A stretch of DNA of 64,000 nt from Polaribacter aestuariivivens (GCF_005885675.1 NZ_VANR01000002.1:434001-498000); one strand, 5' to 3'. Counted from the stretch's first letter, positions 1 through 10,177 are shown. Translations and numbers: made by a program. Notes: generated by a model not told the origin, from the sequence alone.

Positions 1-2208
1 ATTACGGCAAAAAGCAGAAATGGAATTCGTTTTTCACCAATTTTATCATTAAAAATAGAAAAATTAGAAACCATTGTTGTAAAAGATCGTAAAAAAGAAG
101 CACAAGGAATTATTAAAATTGATGCGAACAAAGCTAAAAATATTGTTGGCCCAAATGCTGGTGTAGAAAATGTTTTAATGACTTTGCCTGGAGTAAACAA
201 TAATAACGAATTAAGTACACAATACAATGTTCGTGGTGGAAATTTTGATGAAAACCTGGTCTATGTAAATGGAATTGAAGTGTACAGGCCTTTTTTAATT
301 CGTTCTGGACAGCAAGAAGGCTTGAGTTTTATCAACTCTAACATGGTACAAAACATTAATTTTTCAGCTGGTGGCTTTCAAGCTAAATATGGTGATAAAC
401 TATCTTCTGTGTTAGATATTACCTATAGAAAACCTAGAGAAAAAGCAACAACTGTTGAAGCTAGTTCATTAGGTGGAAGTGCCACTTTCGAAGGAAATTT
501 TCTTAATAATAAATTAAATGTTTTAACAGGTGTAAGGTATAGAGACAATAGCCTTTTTGTAAATAGCAAACAAATTGAAACTAATTTTAGACCACGTTTT
601 ACAGACTTACAATCTTATATTTCTTACGATTTTTCAGAAAACTTTACTCTAAGTTATTTGAGTAATTTTTCGATGAATAATTACAATTATCAACCCATTT
701 CTAGAAGAACTCGTTTTGGAACAGTTGCAGATCCTTTAGAGTTAATTGTGTTTTATCAAGGTAAAGAAGAAAATAATTATTTAACTCTTTTTAATGCTTT
801 ATCTGCAAAATTTGAGGCGAATGAAAACTTATCTTTTACAACAACTGTTTCTAGTTACAATACCCAAGAAGAAGAATACTATGATATATTAGCTTCATAT
901 AACTTAGGAGAAGTAGATGCTAATATTGGCTCTGAAGATTTTGGAGAAGTAGATTTTGCACAAGGAATAGGCTCACAACTAAACCATGCTCGTAACGATT
1001 TAGATGCGTTAATAAATAACATACAAATTAGAGGAAGTTATAAAAAAAACAGACAACAATTAGATTTTGGTGTAAAATATCAAAACGAAGATATTCGTGA
1101 ACGTATTCGTGAATGGGAAGTTATAGATTCTTTAGGCTTTTCTGTTCGTCCGCCAAATAGTTCTGGTAATAATCAACCTTATGAACCTTTTGAAGGTCCA
1201 ATCATACCTTTTCAAAACATTAGAGAAGACAATAATGTACAAATACATAGAATTTCTGGTTTCGTACAATTTAACGAACGCTTGTTTTGGAATGATAATG
1301 AAGTTTGGTACAATATTGGAGTGAGAGCACAAAATTGGACAGTTTCTGCAAACGGAAGAAACTCTAAAAATCAAACAATTATTAGTCCTAGAGCACAGTT
1401 TGCTATTAAACCTAGTTGGAAAACAGATATGTTATTTCGTTTTTCTGGAGGTTGGTACTCGCAACCACCTTCTTACAGAGAACTAAAAGATTTTTACGGA
1501 AAAATTAATGAAAATGTGAAAGCGCAAAAGTCTATTCATTTTGTAGCAGGGATGGATTATAGTTTTGATATGTGGGAAAGACCTTTTAAATTGACTACAG
1601 AGTTGTATTATAAAGATTTATCTAACGTAAATGCTTATTCTGTAGACAATGTAAGAATTAGGTACAGAGCAGACAATGTTACTACTGCTTTTGCCCATGG
1701 TTTAGATGTTCGCTTAAATGGAGAGTTTGTTCCTGGTAGCGAAAGTTGGGTAAGTTTAGGTTATTTAAAAACTGAAGAAAATATTGATAATAGAGGTAAT
1801 ATTTCTAGACCTTCTGATCAACGATTAAAATTTGGTATTTTGTTTCAAGATTATGTACCTAATTTACCTAATTTAAAAGCATATTTAAATTTAGTTTACA
1901 ATACTGGAGTTCCTGGAGGAGCACCTGCTTACGCAGATGTATATCAATTTCAAGAACGCTTAAGAGATTATAAAAGAGCAGATTTGGGTGTTTCTTATAT
2001 CTTTGTTGATGCCAACAAACGCTATCAAAAAGGGTTTTTATCAAACTTTAAAGAATTAACAGCTGGTTTAGAGCTTTTTAACATGTTTGATATTCAAAAT
2101 GCGATTACAAATACTTGGGTTAGAGATGTATACTCTAAAACCCAATTTGGTATTCCTAATTTTATGACTGGTAGAGTTTTAAATTTTAAACTAGCAATGA
2201 AGTTTTAA
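1..2208 (+). CDS. TonB-dependent outer-membrane receptor, 5' end outside window
   Basis: The reading frame is open from the first base, so the gene starts upstream; 735 residues are visible and the first ATG at 178 is internal. The N-terminal part is a plug domain: a conserved stretch with TLPGVNNNNE, YNVRGGNFDE and VYVNGIEVYRP is followed by the FSAGGFQAKYGDKLSSVLDI segment that closes the plug. The remainder is rich in alternating aromatic/polar strands typical of a 22-stranded barrel, and it ends in a hydrophobic/aromatic strand (LNFKLAMKF), the usual outer-membrane insertion signal. Such receptors import substrates across the outer membrane using TonB energy. No SusD-like partner lies downstream and the substrate cannot be told. 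The gene ends 3 bp before a convergent gene. Confidence 0.93.
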   Translation: MTAKSRNGIRFSPILSLKIEKLETIVVKDRKKEAQGIIKIDANKAKNIVGPNAGVENVLMTLPGVNNNNELSTQYNVRGGNFDENLVYVNGIEVYRPFLIRSGQQEGLSFINSNMVQNINFSAGGFQAKYGDKLSSVLDITYRKPREKATTVEASSLGGSATFEGNFLNNKLNVLTGVRYRDNSLFVNSKQIETNFRPRFTDLQSYISYDFSENFTLSYLSNFSMNNYNYQPISRRTRFGTVADPLELIVFYQGKEENNYLTLFNALSAKFEANENLSFTTTVSSYNTQEEEYYDILASYNLGEVDANIGSEDFGEVDFAQGIGSQLNHARNDLDALINNIQIRGSYKKNRQQLDFGVKYQNEDIRERIREWEVIDSLGFSVRPPNSSGNNQPYEPFEGPIIPFQNIREDNNVQIHRISGFVQFNERLFWNDNEVWYNIGVRAQNWTVSANGRNSKNQTIISPRAQFAIKPSWKTDMLFRFSGGWYSQPPSYRELKDFYGKINENVKAQKSIHFVAGMDYSFDMWERPFKLTTELYYKDLSNVNAYSVDNVRIRYRADNVTTAFAHGLDVRLNGEFVPGSESWVSLGYLKTEENIDNRGNISRPSDQRLKFGILFQDYVPNLPNLKAYLNLVYNTGVPGGAPAYADVYQFQERLRDYKRADLGVSYIFVDANKRYQKGFLSNFKELTAGLELFNMFDIQNAITNTWVRDVYSKTQFGIPNFMTGRVLNFKLAMKF

Positions 2209-2211
2209 TAG

Positions 2212-3774
2212 TTATTTTCCAGTTAAATTCATTGTGAACTTTCCTCCGGAACTAGACATTGTGCTTTCTTTTATATTAAAAACTCTCATATTATAGTATT
2301 TACCGTTTACGCTTCTACTTTCTGTACCTTTCCAAACGCCACTTTTGCTTTCTGCAAAATAAAGCACTTTAGTGTCTAAAACGTCTTGAACGTACGATTT
2401 TTTTCCTGGTTTTAAATTATACCAAGCAGCTGTTTCCCATTCATCCTTTAAATTTTTAAACCTCACAGCTAATGATACTGTATTAGATGTTTTATTATGA
2501 AAATAGAGTTTCGTTGCATGAACCTCTTTATCTACTCTACCATTAGTATAGGTTATTTTAGCATCAATATCGCCATTTTTGTAATATTTAAACCAAGTAC
2601 CAGTTTCTTTATCGTTTGAATAACTTCCTTCCTCTTCTAAATAACTACTATATGAGGTGTCTTTATAATATTTTGCTTTTCCACTTAAATAACCATTGTA
2701 ATAGTTTTCAACAGATTCTAAAGAGCCATTTTTAAAAAATTCTTTCCAAACACCAGTTCTTTTACCTGAATAGCTATAAGTTCCTGATTTTTTTAATTTT
2801 CCAGTATCATAATAACTTGAAAAAGATCCAACTTTTTTATCATTTTTATAATTATATATTGATGAAACTTTTCCATTAGTATGGTAATATTTAACCTCTC
2901 CATTGTAATCTTCACCAAAGTATTCTATTTTAGATTTTATAGTTCCATCTTTATAATATTTATACTCTACACATTTTCCGCTTTTTTCACCATCAACATA
3001 GTTTCCTTCAAAAAGTAATTTGTTTTTTGCCAAATATTTAAGTGAGTATCCTGTTTTTTTTCCATTTACATATTTTGTTTTTTCCTTTATGGTACCATCT
3101 TCAAAAAACTCTAAATAATCTCCAGTTAACTCATCATCTTGATAGTTTTCAATTGATTCCGTATTTCCGTTTTTGTGATATTGCATAACTGCACCTACTT
3201 CACTTCCATCAACATAATTTGCGGAATAACTTAGCTGACCATTTTCGTAATACTCCTTCCAAGGCCCTACTCTTTTTCCTTTATCAAATTTTCCTTCTAC
3301 TTCTGTGGTTTTGTCTTTATAATAAGCTTTATAAATTCCATTTTTTTTGCCATCTATTAAACCTGTAACTGCATGTATTTCTCCTGATTGATAAAAGGCT
3401 TTGTATTTATCTGGGTTTAATAATTTATCATTATCATAAAATTTTTCTAATAAATACTGTTTACTAAGTCCATCTACTTCGAGCCACTTACCTACTCTTT
3501 TTCCATTTGTGAAATTTCCTTTGAAAAAAATTTCTCCTGCTGGAAAATAAGCTTCCCAATAACCATCTTCCAAATTATTTTTATAGCTTCCTTTTCCCAA
3601 AATTTCTCCTGTAGCGTGGTATAAAACCCAAGGTCCTTCTTTTTTTTCGTTCACCATTTTCCCTTCGCCCAGTAGCTTTCCATTCTTATAATAGATTTTT
3701 TTTGTTTGCGATAGTGCTGTTAACGAAACAACTAGAAATAAAAAGAAAGTAGCTTGTTTTATTTGAGAGTACAT
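2212..3774 (-). CDS. Exported MORN_2/YwqK-type repeat protein with a C-terminal DUF1036-like domain
   Basis: 520 residues. An N-terminal signal peptide (MYSQIKQATFFLFLVVSL, ending in SQ) is followed by about 15 repeats of roughly 22-24 residues of the form 'YYxNGxLxxxxxYxxGKxxGxWxxY'. These MORN_2-type repeats occur in proteins usually annotated 'toxin-antitoxin system YwqK family antitoxin', a name with no functional weight here. From about residue 425 the repeats stop, and a domain with FHNKTSNTVSLAV, WETAAWYNLKPGKK and VLYFAES begins. It resembles DUF1036 (a conserved Asn-Lys-Thr start, Trp-Trp/Tyr and a Pro-Gly turn); this assignment is by eye. Function unknown; a periplasmic or surface beta-sheet scaffold is plausible. 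It lies 23 bp downstream of the small lipoprotein gene on the same strand, so the two may be co-transcribed. Confidence 0.85.
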   Translation of the reverse strand: MYSQIKQATFFLFLVVSLTALSQTKKIYYKNGKLLGEGKMVNEKKEGPWVLYHATGEILGKGSYKNNLEDGYWEAYFPAGEIFFKGNFTNGKRVGKWLEVDGLSKQYLLEKFYDNDKLLNPDKYKAFYQSGEIHAVTGLIDGKKNGIYKAYYKDKTTEVEGKFDKGKRVGPWKEYYENGQLSYSANYVDGSEVGAVMQYHKNGNTESIENYQDDELTGDYLEFFEDGTIKEKTKYVNGKKTGYSLKYLAKNKLLFEGNYVDGEKSGKCVEYKYYKDGTIKSKIEYFGEDYNGEVKYYHTNGKVSSIYNYKNDKKVGSFSSYYDTGKLKKSGTYSYSGKRTGVWKEFFKNGSLESVENYYNGYLSGKAKYYKDTSYSSYLEEEGSYSNDKETGTWFKYYKNGDIDAKITYTNGRVDKEVHATKLYFHNKTSNTVSLAVRFKNLKDEWETAAWYNLKPGKKSYVQDVLDTKVLYFAESKSGVWKGTESRSVNGKYYNMRVFNIKESTMSSSGGKFTMNLTGK

Positions 3775-3797
3775 AAAATTGAAAGTTTTATTTTGGT

Positions 3798-4100
3798 TTA
3801 TAAAGATAAATTAATCGTTTTAACTTCACAATCCTTTACGGTTATATTATTATTCCACCTATGAACGGTTGTTGCTGTAGATGTTACTGCTGAATATTCT
3901 ACTCTTGTATTTGCTGCTAAAACTAAGGTGTATGTTTTGCCTGCATCTAAGGTTTTTATTCCGTTTGTAGATGTTGTAATGGTAATGGTTAATGATGTGT
4001 TATTTTTAAATCTTAATGCTGCGTCTTCACATCCAGAATCAGATTCTCCACAGGAAGAAAGTAATAAAAATAGCATTAAAACTTTTAAAAAATTTTTCAT
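3798..4100 (-). CDS. Small predicted lipoprotein, unknown function
   Basis: 100 residues. A short basic-hydrophobic signal ends in the lipobox LLSSC (Cys17), so the mature part should be lipid-anchored. The rest is a small Thr-rich beta domain containing ALRFKNNTSLTITITT and TYTLVLAANTRVEY, with a Cys near each end (CEDAALR and DCEVKT) that could form a disulphide. No family recognised. It sits between the large LRR gene upstream, with a terminator between, and the MORN-repeat gene 23 bp downstream. The start at 4100 gives a well-formed signal peptide. Confidence 0.75.
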   Translation of the reverse strand: MKNFLKVLMLFLLLSSCGESDSGCEDAALRFKNNTSLTITITTSTNGIKTLDAGKTYTLVLAANTRVEYSAVTSTATTVHRWNNNITVKDCEVKTINLSL

Positions 4101-4114
4101 TTGCTTATAATTTT

Positions 4115-4145
4115 AAAAAGCGAAATTAAAATAATTTCGCTTTTT
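4115..4145 (-). terminator. Intrinsic terminator of the LRR gene
   Basis: A perfect hairpin (left arm AAAAAGCGAAATTA, right arm TAATTTCGCTTTTT, 3-nt loop) lies 17 bp past the LRR stop codon. On the minus strand it ends in a T run. It also separates the LRR gene from the small lipoprotein gene. Confidence 0.85.
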
Positions 4146-4161
4146 GTGAATAGATAATTAA

Positions 4162-7100
4162 TTATTTCTTAATTAATTTTGTATTTATGGAGCCTTTGCT
4201 TGTAATCACTTTTACAAAATAAACACCTGAAGTAATACTATTAATATTTAACTCATTATTAGTTGTTTTTAAAACTCGTTTTCCAACTAAATTATAAACT
4301 TCTACAGACCTTAATTCAAGTCCGCTAGAAAGTGAAATTTGTACGTTGGAAATTGCAGGGTTTGGATAAATTGCAATGTTTTCTCTTAAAAATGCTTCAT
4401 CTACAGATAATGTTTTTGAACAAAAAGTACTGTAACTTGCTGTTGCATCTTTTTTCCATTCTGCATTTGCAGTTGCATTTGCTACATTATCAACTTGAAT
4501 ACATCCTAAATTAGGGTTTCCTGTTGCATCTAATTTTGCAAGTGTTGCATTTGAAGAATTGTTTACATTTAAATAGGTTAACTCATTGTTGCTAACATTT
4601 AACTCTGTAATACTTGTAAGCTTAGAAACATCTACTTCTTCAATTAAATTATTGGCAACATTTAAAACTTTTAATTTGTTGGTATTTCTATTTAAATAAC
4701 GTTTTTTACCTGTTAATCTTGATGCAACTATAACTGTATTTGCACTAATTAAACTACTTATATCTGTGATTACGTTTCCTGAAATATTGATACTTGTTGC
4801 ATTTGTAAAAGCTTCTAAACCTTTTACTGAGGTAATGTTTTTTCCACTCAAATCTAAATCGCCCGTAAATGCTTGTGCTTCTTCGTAAGTAATTACACCA
4901 TCACCATCATCATCTAAACCAGGAATGTTGTTTAATGAAGTGCTTAATACTGTATCTTCAGTATAAACTTCCCATTCTGCATTACAGTCTGTATTATAAT
5001 TTGCAGCTGCATCTTTATTTGTCCAATTTGTATTTGCAAAATTTACATCATTTACAGCAATACATTTTAAATCTGGATTTCCAGAAATATCAAAAGTTGT
5101 AATGGCTGTATTATTTCCATTTCTAAGAAAAGCGCGTTCAATCTTATTATTTTGCAATAGTAAAGTATTTAATTTAGTGTTTTGATTGATGTCTATATTT
5201 ATTATATTATTATCTCTCAAAACCAATTGTTCTAAGTCTTTATTATTGGTAACATCAACACCTGTTAATTGGTTACTAAAAGCATCAAAAACTTTTAATT
5301 TTGTGTTATTTGTAATATTTATTGATGCAAAATTATTTTGTAAAATAGATAATTGTGTCAATTCGGTATTTTTAGATACATCTACAGAAGATAAATTGTT
5401 TCCTGATAGGTAAAGAATATCTAATTTTGTATTCTTAGTAACATCTATAGTGCTCAGGTTATTGTCCCAAACTTCTAACCTTGTAAGTTCTAAGTTATTG
5501 GAAATATCTATGGTTGAAAGTTGGTTTCCACCAACATTTAATACTTCTAATTTTGTGTTTTTAGAAACGTCAATACTAGTTAATTCATTATTGGAAATTA
5601 CTAAACCTGTAATGTTTACAAAGGCTTCTATACCTGTTAAATCTTTTATTCCTAAACCAGTTCCTGTTAATGTTTGTGTGATTGCTTCTGCTTCTGAAAC
5701 TTGTATTTCATTATCACCATTACTATTGATAAAGGTATCAGCAACTAAAGCAGCTTTCATATTTGCATCTGGAATGTGTACAATGGTTTGTCCACTACAG
5801 TCTGTATTAAAACTTGCAGCAGCATCTTTTACCCAATATGTAGTATCTTGATTTTCATCAACTTGAATACAAAGTAAATCTGGATTATTCTCTAGCTTAA
5901 CAGTAATTTGATTTTCATCAGAAATTAATTTTAAATTGTTACTGATGTCTAACTGGCTCAAATTGTTTCCATTTGCATATAAGTTGGTTAATTCTGTTAA
6001 CGTAGAAATATCTATTTCTGAAATATTGTTGTTTTCAAAAGACAACCAGTATAAGTCCGGATTATTACTAACATCTAAAGTAGATAAATTGTTATTGTCC
6101 ATTACAAAAACTTGTAGTTTTGAATTATTGGAAATATCAATTTCATTAATTTGATTGTCAACAAATGTCAACCACTCCAATTCTGTATTTGCAGTAATAT
6201 CTAAAGAGGTTATTTGGTTATTAAAACCTGCATAAATTCGTTTTAGCTTGGTGTTTTGCGATAAATCTATACTTGGAATGCCTAATCCATAAAAAGTAAT
6301 AAACTCTAAATTTACATTGTTTGTAAGATCAATAGAAGTTAATGGATTGTTAGAAAATCTAAAATCTGTTAAGGCAATATTGTTTGAAACATCTATACTT
6401 GTAATTTGATTATTTGGATTTTGTAAATGGTTATTATCAATTCTTAAAACCTCTAAAGCTAAGTTGTTGGTAACATTTAAACCTGTTAATAAATTATCGT
6501 AAGCATGCAATAAAATTAAATTTGAATTTTGACTTAAATCAACCGTAGTTAATTTATTTCCGTGAATAAATAAGTCTTTTAAATTCACCAAAGTGGAAAC
6601 ATTTATAGAAGTCAACTGATTTCTCATAACACCAAGTCTTTCTAACAATATGTTATTAGATACATCTACAGCTGTAAGCTGGTTATCGTTTACAAATAAA
6701 GACGTTAATTTTGTATTTGCTGAAACATCTATAGTTGTTAAAAGGTTTTGACCCAAACTAACGTTTTCTAAATTTACGTTTGATGATAAATCTACAGTTG
6801 AAATTTCATTATCACGAACATCTAAATATTTTAAATTAGCCATTGCTTCTATTCCAGAAATGCTTTTTATTTTAGATGCTACATTTGGTATTAAATCATT
6901 TGTTACTGGATTTCCAATTTTTAAACTATCTATAGCTTGTGCTTCAGTAATTAAAATATTTCCATTTAAACCATTTGTATCCCAACCTAAATCTATCAAA
7001 GCTTGTTCAAAACTTGCATCTGAAATTGTAGTTACATCTGAAGACAAGTTACAATTTGCTTGAAAATTTAAACCAGTATCTATGTTAAAATTACTGGTAT

Positions 7101-9603
7101 CAAAATTTGGATCATCAACAGTAATACAATTTAAATTTGGATTATTAATAAGGTTTAATTCTGTGAAATTTGCATTGTTTCCATTTCTTAAATTCAGTGA
7201 TGTTAAGTCTGCATTATCTGCAATGTCTAAAATTGTAAGTTTAGAGTTTTGTGAAGCATCTATTTCTACAACGTTTGTTGAATAAACTCGTAATTCTGTT
7301 AATTCTGGTTTATCAGAAACATCAATTGCTGTGATTGGATTTATACCTATCGCCAAAACTTTTAAAGCGTCATTTGCAGAAATATCCAAGTTGGTTAAAT
7401 TATTTGAATTTACGTTTAACAAGGTTAAATCTGTATTTTGAGAAACATCTATTGTTGATAAATTTAAACCAGCAACAATTATTTCTAATAATTTTGTGTT
7501 GTTTGTAACATCTATTGTAGATATGGTATTGGTTTCTGATTGACCACTTAAATCTGCATTACTACCACCTAACCATAAATATTGTAATTCAGTATTGTTT
7601 GTAACATCTATTGCAGTAATTTGGTTGTTGTAAGATCGTAAAAAAGTTAAATTTTGATTTTGTGAAACATCAAGACCTGTAATTTGATTTCCGTCAACTA
7701 AAAGTTGTGTTAATGAAGTATTATTAGACAAATCTAAATTACCAGCAATTTGGTTATTTGATGCCCATAAAACAGACAGATTTGGGTTTTGTGAAACATC
7801 TAAGCTCGTCATTTCTTGATTAGGGATTCTTAAAGTTTCTAAACTTGGTAAGCCTGTTAAATCTAATGCAGAAATCTTATTGTAAGCTAATTGAATAAAA
7901 GTTAAATCTGGTGAGTTACCAAATGTAACCGTTTCTAAGTTTGTTAATGTTGTTAAATAAACACTTTTTAATTTTAAATTGTTAGATAAATCTACCGTTG
8001 TTAATCCACTACTACCTCCAAAAATAGAAATTAACTCTAAATCAGAATTTGCAGAAACGTCAATAGTTGATAAATCATTGCCATCTAAATTTAAATATGT
8101 AAGTTTCTGATTTTGAGTAACATCAATTGATGTTAAACTGTTATTATTTGCTCTTAAATATAATAAGTTAGACATTTTTTGAATACCTACTAAAGATGAA
8201 ATTCCTTTTCCATCAATATTCAAACTATCAACAACGTTTGCTTCAGATTCTAAAATATATCCGTTTAAACCATTATTATCAAAACCTAGAGCAATCAATT
8301 GCTGCTCAAAATTTGAATCTGGTATTGCTACAGGATTATCTGCTGTTACTGGTGAAGCATATCCACAATCGGCATTAAAAACGCTGGCATTGGTTACGTT
8401 TGTAAAATTTGTTGTTGCAAATGAAACATCATCTACCTGAACACAATTTAAACTTGGGTTATTTAACAAACTAATTTCAGCAATAAATTGATTGAAATTA
8501 TTATTCAAATTTATTTTGGTAATGTCTGGTAAATCGTTCGCTAAAAACTTTGTAATTGGATTTTTTCCTAAATCTAATTCAGTTAAAGGATTTTCAGAAA
8601 CCTCTAACATTGCAAGTTTTTCGTTATTGGAAAGATCTAGTGAAGTAATTGAATTTGCTCTTATATATAGCTCTTTCAGTTTTACATTATTAGTAATATC
8701 TAACGTAGCAATTTGATTATTTACTGCATATAACTGATCTAAATTTACGTTAGCACTTACATCTAAAGCCGTAAAATTACTGTCGCTAACACCTAATTTT
8801 TCTAAGAAAATAAGATTACTTACATCTATACTTCCTAAATTATTTTCACGAAGATATAATTCTTTTATTTTAGTTAATCCTGTAATATTTAATGAAGTAA
8901 AATCTACTTTTTGTTGATTTAAATTTAAACTTTCTAAATCTGGCATTTTAGAGGCATCAAATGAAGCCATTTGGTTACCACTTAAATCTATATTTTTTAA
9001 TGAAGCGTTTCCTGTAAACGAAGAAATCTCATTACTATAAGCTGTAACCGTTTCTAACAACGTATTATTACTTACATCTAAACTATTTAATTTGTTTAAT
9101 GCTAAAAGAAAGTATCTCAGTTTGGTATTTTGACTTAAATCTATACTCTGAATTGCTGTTAAACCAATTTGAAAGTTATCTAAATTTGTACAACCTGTAA
9201 TATCTACAGTCGCTAAACTACTATTAAAGTTTAAGTTCATACTTTCTATTGCAGGATTATCTGCCATTGTAATAGAAATTAATCCTGTACTATTTGCACC
9301 TACATAATTTAAAAACTGAAGTCCTGTTAAATCTAAATCAGTTAATGGATTTCCAGAAAATGTAAGTCTTTCTAATTTTTTGAAAGATTTTATACCTTCT
9401 AAACTAGCAATATTCTTATTGCTTAAAGACAGTTTTGTAATCGTATCTGCTTCAACTTCTAAAATATTTCCATTCAACCCATTTGAATCTAAACCCATAT
9501 CTATTAAGGCTTGTTCAAAATTAGTATCTGGAATTGAAATTGTTTGTGAATTTGCGCAAATAGAAAATGTGAGCAAAAAAAGTAAAAGTAGTTTTGTTTT
9601 CAT
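4162..9603 (-). CDS. Giant secreted leucine-rich-repeat protein with T9SS sorting domain
   Basis: 1813 residues. After a signal peptide (MKTKLLLLFLLTFSICANSQ) come five modules, each with an N-cap such as 'IPDTNFEQALIDMGLD', then a block of about 21-residue LRRs of the type 'LTxIDVSNNTxLxxLxxxxN', then a Cys-containing C-cap such as 'NPNLNCITVDDPNF'. Modules begin near residues 22, 425, 859, 1278 and 1545; the fifth is short. Caps 4 and 5 hold EF-hand-like loops (near residues 1289 and 1563; the latter DDDGDGVITYEE is a canonical 12-residue loop). The last ~75 residues, with IYPNPAISNVQ, NLVGKRVLK and GVYFVKVITSKG, are a type A T9SS sorting domain, so the protein should be exported and attached to the cell surface or released. 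Likely role: adhesion or protein-protein recognition. A terminator follows it. Confidence 0.93.
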   Translation of the reverse strand: MKTKLLLLFLLTFSICANSQTISIPDTNFEQALIDMGLDSNGLNGNILEVEADTITKLSLSNKNIASLEGIKSFKKLERLTFSGNPLTDLDLTGLQFLNYVGANSTGLISITMADNPAIESMNLNFNSSLATVDITGCTNLDNFQIGLTAIQSIDLSQNTKLRYFLLALNKLNSLDVSNNTLLETVTAYSNEISSFTGNASLKNIDLSGNQMASFDASKMPDLESLNLNQQKVDFTSLNITGLTKIKELYLRENNLGSIDVSNLIFLEKLGVSDSNFTALDVSANVNLDQLYAVNNQIATLDITNNVKLKELYIRANSITSLDLSNNEKLAMLEVSENPLTELDLGKNPITKFLANDLPDITKINLNNNFNQFIAEISLLNNPSLNCVQVDDVSFATTNFTNVTNASVFNADCGYASPVTADNPVAIPDSNFEQQLIALGFDNNGLNGYILESEANVVDSLNIDGKGISSLVGIQKMSNLLYLRANNNSLTSIDVTQNQKLTYLNLDGNDLSTIDVSANSDLELISIFGGSSGLTTVDLSNNLKLKSVYLTTLTNLETVTFGNSPDLTFIQLAYNKISALDLTGLPSLETLRIPNQEMTSLDVSQNPNLSVLWASNNQIAGNLDLSNNTSLTQLLVDGNQITGLDVSQNQNLTFLRSYNNQITAIDVTNNTELQYLWLGGSNADLSGQSETNTISTIDVTNNTKLLEIIVAGLNLSTIDVSQNTDLTLLNVNSNNLTNLDISANDALKVLAIGINPITAIDVSDKPELTELRVYSTNVVEIDASQNSKLTILDIADNADLTSLNLRNGNNANFTELNLINNPNLNCITVDDPNFDTSNFNIDTGLNFQANCNLSSDVTTISDASFEQALIDLGWDTNGLNGNILITEAQAIDSLKIGNPVTNDLIPNVASKIKSISGIEAMANLKYLDVRDNEISTVDLSSNVNLENVSLGQNLLTTIDVSANTKLTSLFVNDNQLTAVDVSNNILLERLGVMRNQLTSINVSTLVNLKDLFIHGNKLTTVDLSQNSNLILLHAYDNLLTGLNVTNNLALEVLRIDNNHLQNPNNQITSIDVSNNIALTDFRFSNNPLTSIDLTNNVNLEFITFYGLGIPSIDLSQNTKLKRIYAGFNNQITSLDITANTELEWLTFVDNQINEIDISNNSKLQVFVMDNNNLSTLDVSNNPDLYWLSFENNNISEIDISTLTELTNLYANGNNLSQLDISNNLKLISDENQITVKLENNPDLLCIQVDENQDTTYWVKDAAASFNTDCSGQTIVHIPDANMKAALVADTFINSNGDNEIQVSEAEAITQTLTGTGLGIKDLTGIEAFVNITGLVISNNELTSIDVSKNTKLEVLNVGGNQLSTIDISNNLELTRLEVWDNNLSTIDVTKNTKLDILYLSGNNLSSVDVSKNTELTQLSILQNNFASINITNNTKLKVFDAFSNQLTGVDVTNNKDLEQLVLRDNNIINIDINQNTKLNTLLLQNNKIERAFLRNGNNTAITTFDISGNPDLKCIAVNDVNFANTNWTNKDAAANYNTDCNAEWEVYTEDTVLSTSLNNIPGLDDDGDGVITYEEAQAFTGDLDLSGKNITSVKGLEAFTNATSINISGNVITDISSLISANTVIVASRLTGKKRYLNRNTNKLKVLNVANNLIEEVDVSKLTSITELNVSNNELTYLNVNNSSNATLAKLDATGNPNLGCIQVDNVANATANAEWKKDATASYSTFCSKTLSVDEAFLRENIAIYPNPAISNVQISLSSGLELRSVEVYNLVGKRVLKTTNNELNINSITSGVYFVKVITSKGSINTKLIKK

Positions 9604-9683
9604 AATAATAGTGTTTTAAAAAATCAAATTTGAGAATATATTGTATGTAATTCAATACCTATAATTAGGTATTTTAATGTTTA

Positions 9684-10088
9684 TTAAAATTCAATAAGTT
9701 CAAATGCTTTTGCATATTTGTACCAATCAAAAATAGATTCTAACTGAAGTTTTTGTTTTATTTTTTTTCTGTGAGTAGAAATTGTAGTGGTTTCTACATA
9801 CAGTTCTTCAGCAATTTCAGCTGTTTTGTAACCATTCACCACCAAAATAAAAACTTCTTTTTCTCTTTCCGTTAAAGAGTTAAATTCTTTTTGATGCTTT
9901 TGTACAAAGTTTTTATTTTTCTGTAAAGTTTTTGAAAAAACAGTAAATTTTGGAATATCTTCTAAAGAAATGTCAAAAAAGAAAAGAAAATCTTTAACAA
10001 TTTGTATTGGTAATCTTTTTTTTGTGTCAACCTTTAAAGTTGCACGTTCTTCAAAATCCAACTTACTAAATAATTTAACAACCCCCAT
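9684..10088 (-). CDS. LuxR/GerE-type HTH transcriptional regulator without receiver domain
   Basis: 134 residues. The C-terminal half is a LuxR-type helix-turn-helix: LTEREKEVFILVVNGYKTAE, then a recognition-helix region TTTISTHRKKIKQKLQLES. The N-terminal ~65 residues show no phosphoacceptor pattern and no recognised sensor; they carry FLFFFDISLEDIPKF, which could be a small alpha-helical interface. It is divergent from the histidine kinase gene at 10178 and upstream of the LRR gene on the same strand, with an 80-bp gap. It could control either; that is inferred from position only. Confidence 0.85.
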   Translation of the reverse strand: MGVVKLFSKLDFEERATLKVDTKKRLPIQIVKDFLFFFDISLEDIPKFTVFSKTLQKNKNFVQKHQKEFNSLTEREKEVFILVVNGYKTAEIAEELYVETTTISTHRKKIKQKLQLESIFDWYKYAKAFELIEF

Positions 10089-10177
10089 TTATTAAATATT
10101 TATATTTATATATTCCTCAAAAATAATTTTATCTATCTAAAAAAAACCATACTTTAGTGCGGTCTTTTAGCCCCAAA

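Noticed and set aside
178..180. ATG at 178 as the start of the first gene
   Set aside because: The frame is open back to base 1 and the upstream codons already encode plug-domain sequence, so this Met is internal.
5450..5851. Plus-strand ORF of 133 codons within the LRR region
   Set aside because: It is a shadow of the minus-strand LRR gene: the repeated AT-rich codons leave the opposite frame open, as they do for several other ORFs between 4332 and 9619. None has a family pattern.
4162..9603. Repetitive DNA that might suggest a CRISPR array or tandem-repeat element
   Set aside because: The periodicity follows the ~63-bp (21-codon) LRR unit, stays in frame, and the units are degenerate; no identical repeats with unique spacers exist.
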